A model generated the notes under the pieces. The model was not told where the DNA came from and did no database searches. It was given only the letters and a program-made list of their open reading frames with translations. Positions 6,811 to 9,496 of a DNA stretch of 9,496 bases are shown here, piece after piece (the stretch's first letter is position 1; each line of letters begins with the position of its first letter). The stretch is from an uncultured Mycoplasmatota bacterium (GTDB taxonomy: Bacteria > Bacillota_I > Bacilli_A > RF39 > UBA660): assembly GCA_900552235.1 (NCBI GenBank), contig URYZ01000032.1, forward strand, positions 1 to 9,496, given 5' to 3'. A program made the translations under genes and the position numbers.

Positions 6811-7080
6811 ATGGCTTTAAGTAATGAAAAGAAACAAGAAATTATTAAAAAATATGCAAGAGATGCTAAAGATACAGGTTCAACTGAAGTTCAAGTAGCT
6901 ATTCTTACTGAAGAAATTAATAATTTAACAGAACATTTAAAAGAACATAAACACGATTATCATTCAAAACGTGGATTATTAAAAAAAGTTGGTAAAAGAA
7001 AAAATTTACTTAACTATTTAAAAAATAATGATGTTAATAAATATCGTGAAACTATTGAAAAATTAGGATTAAGAAAATAA
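6811..7080 (+). CDS. rpsO: 30S ribosomal protein S15
   Basis: S15 binds the central domain of 16S rRNA early in small-subunit assembly and also contacts the large subunit at a bridge. The 89-residue length is exactly that usual for the family. Signature stretches are visible: KKQEIIKKYARDAKDTGSTE, then VQVAILTEEINNLTEHLKEH, HSKRGLLKKVGKRKNLLNYL and a C-terminal YRETIEKLGLRK. Residues HKHDYHSKRGL (about 46-56) form the conserved rRNA-binding turn. A near-ideal AAGGAGGT lies six bases before the ATG. It heads the conserved rpsO-pnp pair, with its own promoter and a structured leader. Nothing in the protein departs from the family. Confidence 0.97.
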   Translation: MALSNEKKQEIIKKYARDAKDTGSTEVQVAILTEEINNLTEHLKEHKHDYHSKRGLLKKVGKRKNLLNYLKNNDVNKYRETIEKLGLRK

Positions 7081-7083
7081 TGT

Positions 7084-7112
7084 AGGCACTATTTTTTAGT
7101 GTCTTTATTTTT
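7084..7112 (+). terminator. Hairpin between rpsO and pnp, probably a partial terminator
   Basis: AGGCACTA (7084-7091) pairs with TAGTGTCT (7097-7104), with one G-U pair and a five-T loop, followed by the T-rich TTTATTTTT. It has intrinsic-terminator form. I see no new promoter before pnp, so read-through must supply pnp mRNA and the hairpin would lower pnp relative to rpsO. It may also be an RNase-processing site, as the rpsO-pnp junction is in other bacteria. Confidence 0.6.
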
Positions 7113-7130
7113 AGTAAAAATGGAGGAAAT

Positions 7131-9257
7131 ATGAAAAGAACATTTGAAAAAGAATTTTATGGAAAAAAAATAGTAGTAGAAATTGGAGAATTAGCAAAAC
7201 AAGCAAATAGTGCCTGTTTAGTTAGATATGGTGATACTGTTGTTTTAACAGCGGTAGTTAATGGTAAAGAACCAACAACGGGAGATTTTTTTCCACTTAT
7301 GGTTTTATATCAAGAGAAATTATATTCAGTAGGTAAAATACCTGGAGGATTTATAAAAAGAGAAGGTCGTCCAACTGAGGCGGCAACACTTGCAGCAAGA
7401 TTAATTGATAGACCAATTAGACCTTTATTTAAAGAAGGATTTAAAAATGAAGTACAAATAATAAATACAGTATTATCTGTTGATACTGCTTATTCACCAG
7501 AACTTACTGCACTTTTTGGATCAAGTCTTGCTTTAACAATTAGTGATTTACCTTTTGAAGGGCCAGTTGCAGGAGTAGTTGTAGGAAGAATTAATGGTAA
7601 ATTTGTTATAAATCCAACACCAGAAGAACAAGAACAAAGTGATATTTATTTAACAGTTGCAGGAACAAAAGATGCAATTAACATGGTTGAATCTAGTGCT
7701 AAACAAGTTAGTGAAGAAGATATGCTTGAAGCATTAATGTTTGGACATGAAGCAGTTAAAGAATTAATTTTATTTGAAGAAGAAATTGAAAAAGAAGTAG
7801 GTAAAGAAAAGAAAGATTATCCACTTATTAAAATTGATCCTGAAATTAACAGTAGAGTAAGAGATATAATTACAGTAAGAATGGTTAATGCTATTAAAAT
7901 AGAAGAAAAACTTGCTAGACAAGAAAAAATAGATGAATTAAAAGAAGAAACTAGAAATACATTTAAAGAATTATATAATAATTTAAGTGAAAAAGAATTA
8001 GAGGAAGTAATTAAGCAAGTTAATGAAGTATTAGAACATATAGAATATGAAGAAATAAGAAGATTAATTACTGATGATAAAATAAGACCAGATGGAAGAA
8101 AAACAACAGAAATTAGACCACTTAATTCACAAGTAGATATTTTACCAAGAACACATGGTTCAGCTTTATTTACTCGTGGACAAACACAAGTATTAAGTGT
8201 TACAACTTTAGGATCTATTAATGAATATCAAATACTTGATGGTTTAAGTGATGAAGAAGGTAAAAGATTTATGCATCATTATAACTTCCCTCAATTTGCA
8301 GTAGGAGAAACAGGAAGATATGGAACACCAGGAAGAAGAGAAATAGGACATGGTGCTTTAGGAGAAAAAGCCCTTGCTCAAGTTATTCCAAGTGAAGAAG
8401 AATTTCCATATACTATTCGTGTTGTAAGTGAAGTATTAGAAAGTAATGGTTCAAGTTCACAAGCTAGTATTTGTGCTGGATGTATGAGTTTAATGGCAGC
8501 AGGAGTACCAATTAAAGATATGGTTGCAGGTATTGCTATGGGACTTATAACTAATGAAAATGGAAATTATACAATTTTAACAGATATTCAAGGTGCTGAA
8601 GATCATTATGGTGATATGGACTTTAAAGTTGCAGGAACTAAAAATGGTATTTGTGCTTTACAAATGGATATAAAAATTAAAGGAATAACAAAAGAAATTT
8701 TAAAAGAAGCATTAGAACAAGCTAAAGTAGCTAGACTTGAAGTATTAGAAAATATGCAAACTGCTATTACAGAGCCAAGAAAAGAATTATCTAAATATGC
8801 ACCAAAGATTAAACAAATGAAAATTCGTGAAGATCAAATTAAAGCAGTTATTGGTCGTGGTGGAGAAGTAATAACAAAAATTATACAAGATGCAAGTAAT
8901 GTTGTTAGTGTTAATGATAAAAATGCAGTTAAAATTGATATTGATGATGAAGGAAGAATTCTTTTATATCATCAAGATATTGAAGTTTTAAATAAAGCAA
9001 TGAAAATGATTGAAGATATAACTCGTGAAGTAGAAGAAGGTAAAATATATACTGCTAAAGTAGTTAAAATAATTGAAGCAGGATGTTTTGTTGAAGTTTG
9101 GAGTGGTTGTGAAGGATTTGTTCACATTTCTAAACTTGCTAAAGATCGTGTTGATAAAGTTGAAGATGTTGTAAAAGAAGGCGATGAAATAGTAGTTAAA
9201 TTCATCGGTACAGATAATAAAGGAAGATTAAACTTCTCAAGAAAAGATGCTATGTAG
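7131..9257 (+). CDS. pnp: Polynucleotide phosphorylase (PNPase)
   Basis: PNPase degrades RNA 3' to 5' by phosphorolysis, releasing nucleoside diphosphates; it forms a trimeric ring and takes part in mRNA decay. The 708 residues give the full domain order. The first RNase PH domain (about 10-140) has GKIPGGFIKREGRPTE (68-83) and RLIDRPIRPLF (90-100). An all-helical linker domain covers about 240-315. The second, catalytic RNase PH domain (about 320-545) has the phosphate-site SNGSSSQASICAG (438-450) and the acidic metal site DIQGAEDHYGDMDFK (485-499). A KH domain (about 560-620) has an IGRGGE loop (574-579), where most members have IGPGGK. An S1 RNA-binding domain (about 636-703) ends in GRLNFSRKDAM. 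GGAGGA (7122-7127) lies three bases before the ATG. It is cotranscribed with rpsO through a leaky hairpin. Codon use matches rpsO and nothing is missing. Confidence 0.97.
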   Translation: MKRTFEKEFYGKKIVVEIGELAKQANSACLVRYGDTVVLTAVVNGKEPTTGDFFPLMVLYQEKLYSVGKIPGGFIKREGRPTEAATLAARLIDRPIRPLFKEGFKNEVQIINTVLSVDTAYSPELTALFGSSLALTISDLPFEGPVAGVVVGRINGKFVINPTPEEQEQSDIYLTVAGTKDAINMVESSAKQVSEEDMLEALMFGHEAVKELILFEEEIEKEVGKEKKDYPLIKIDPEINSRVRDIITVRMVNAIKIEEKLARQEKIDELKEETRNTFKELYNNLSEKELEEVIKQVNEVLEHIEYEEIRRLITDDKIRPDGRKTTEIRPLNSQVDILPRTHGSALFTRGQTQVLSVTTLGSINEYQILDGLSDEEGKRFMHHYNFPQFAVGETGRYGTPGRREIGHGALGEKALAQVIPSEEEFPYTIRVVSEVLESNGSSSQASICAGCMSLMAAGVPIKDMVAGIAMGLITNENGNYTILTDIQGAEDHYGDMDFKVAGTKNGICALQMDIKIKGITKEILKEALEQAKVARLEVLENMQTAITEPRKELSKYAPKIKQMKIREDQIKAVIGRGGEVITKIIQDASNVVSVNDKNAVKIDIDDEGRILLYHQDIEVLNKAMKMIEDITREVEEGKIYTAKVVKIIEAGCFVEVWSGCEGFVHISKLAKDRVDKVEDVVKEGDEIVVKFIGTDNKGRLNFSRKDAM

Positions 9258-9268
9258 TATCTTTTTTT
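9242..9268 (+). terminator. Intrinsic terminator overlapping the pnp stop
   Basis: AAAAGATGCT (9242-9251) pairs with AGTATCTTTT (9256-9265), including one G-U pair, around the four-base loop ATGT. The T tract runs to 9268. The last codons and the TAG stop (9255-9257) lie within the hairpin, so it ends the rpsO-pnp transcript very tightly. Confidence 0.75.
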
Positions 9269-9314
9269 ATTTGTAATAAAAGTGACAAAAATCACCAACA
9301 ATAATTTTTATATT

Positions 9315-9345
9315 ATTATGATAAAATAAAATTATAATAAAATAA
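9315..9345. repeat. Two near-identical 15-base AT-rich direct repeats
   Basis: ATTATGATAAAATAA (9315-9329) and ATTATAATAAAATAA (9331-9345) differ at one base and are separated by one base, a 16-base period. They lie about 35-65 bases upstream of the -35 box of the last gene. They could be a curved or UP-like upstream element or a regulator site, or simply low-complexity sequence. Confidence 0.4.
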
Positions 9346-9378
9346 CCTTAAAAAGTTTGTTAAAATGTATAAAAAACA

Positions 9379-9410
9379 TTGACAACCTGGGGGGGGGTGC
9401 TTTATATAAT
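9379..9410 (+). promoter_or_regulatory. Promoter with a poly-G spacer, candidate phase-variable switch
   Basis: A perfect TTGACA (9379-9384) and a perfect TATAAT (9405-9410) are 20 bp apart, and the spacer holds nine consecutive Gs (9389-9397). The optimum spacing is about 17 bp, which this promoter would reach with six Gs. Homopolymer slippage would alter the spacing and hence promoter strength. A short inverted repeat (AATGT 9364-9368, ACATT 9376-9380) overlaps the -35 box and may be an operator or chance. The rest of the 9269-9378 gap is AT-rich with no recognisable gene. Confidence 0.65.
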
Positions 9411-9450
9411 TAATTTATAAAGTTAAAAATAGGAAGGAAGTAAAAAACAT

Positions 9451-9496
9451 ATGAAAAAACAAAATATAATCATGGGGATAAGTTTTGTATTACTAT
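9451..9496 (+). CDS. Start of a gene with a probable signal peptide (3' end outside window)
   Basis: Only 15 codons are visible: MKKQNIIMGISFVLL, a basic start followed by a hydrophobic run, as expected for an exported or membrane protein. AGGAAGGAAG (9431-9440) lies upstream, with a rather long 10-base gap to the ATG. The gene follows the poly-G promoter, so its expression may vary between cells, which would suit a surface protein. Its function cannot be read from this fragment. Confidence 0.6.
   Translation, partial: MKKQNIIMGISFVLL

Noticed and set aside
7162..7172. A8 run early in pnp as a possible slippage or frameshift site
   Set aside because: Such runs are expected in an AT-rich genome, the frame is intact, and pnp is a conserved housekeeping gene with no alternative product visible.
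9282..9295. GTGAC...TCAC palindrome downstream of pnp
   Set aside because: Only four pairs are symmetric, it is far from the promoter boxes, and no known operator is matched.

Overview
The window is very AT-rich, roughly a quarter to 30% G+C by eye. It uses the standard genetic code and has strong Shine-Dalgarno sites and T-tailed hairpin terminators. A clear SigG forespore sigma factor, a YlmC/YmxH-family protein and a sporulation-type D-Ala-D-Ala carboxypeptidase point to a low-GC, probably endospore-forming Bacillota. An uncultured gut Bacilli/Erysipelotrichia-like or clostridial lineage would fit, but I cannot name the genus.

Layout. (1) 2-1432, +: the 3' part of a large Ser/Thr/Asn/Gly-rich surface protein, with a Gly-rich segment followed by a formylglycine-generating-enzyme/C-type-lectin-like domain. 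It ends at a hairpin shared with the convergent gene. (2) 1463-2326, -: a radical SAM protein of the PflX/COG1313 type with its own promoter. (3) 2402-4692, +: a sporulation-flavoured block of dacF-like carboxypeptidase, sigG and a ylmC-like gene. A 16-bp hairpin covers the sigG ribosome-binding site and a terminator sits at the sigG stop codon. (4) 4774-6687, +: a secreted, membrane-anchored protein with a cohesin-like segment, four cadherin-like beta-sandwich repeats, one membrane helix, a cytoplasmic coiled coil and a C-terminal zinc ribbon. It has a near-consensus promoter. (5) 6811-9257, +: the widely conserved rpsO-pnp pair (ribosomal protein S15 and polynucleotide phosphorylase). A structured leader precedes rpsO, a terminator-like hairpin lies between the genes, and a terminator overlaps the pnp stop. 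(6) 9258-9496: a regulatory region and the first 15 codons of a gene starting with a signal-peptide-like sequence. Its promoter has a nine-G homopolymer between the -35 and -10 boxes.

The housekeeping RNA/translation genes and the sporulation genes form the core of the window. The surface-protein genes at both edges are the accessory part. The most noteworthy signals are the poly-G promoter spacer (a likely phase-variation switch), the hairpin that occludes the sigG Shine-Dalgarno, and the lectin-like 3' end of the first gene, which resembles targets of diversity-generating retroelements. No mobile element, CRISPR array, tRNA or rRNA is visible.
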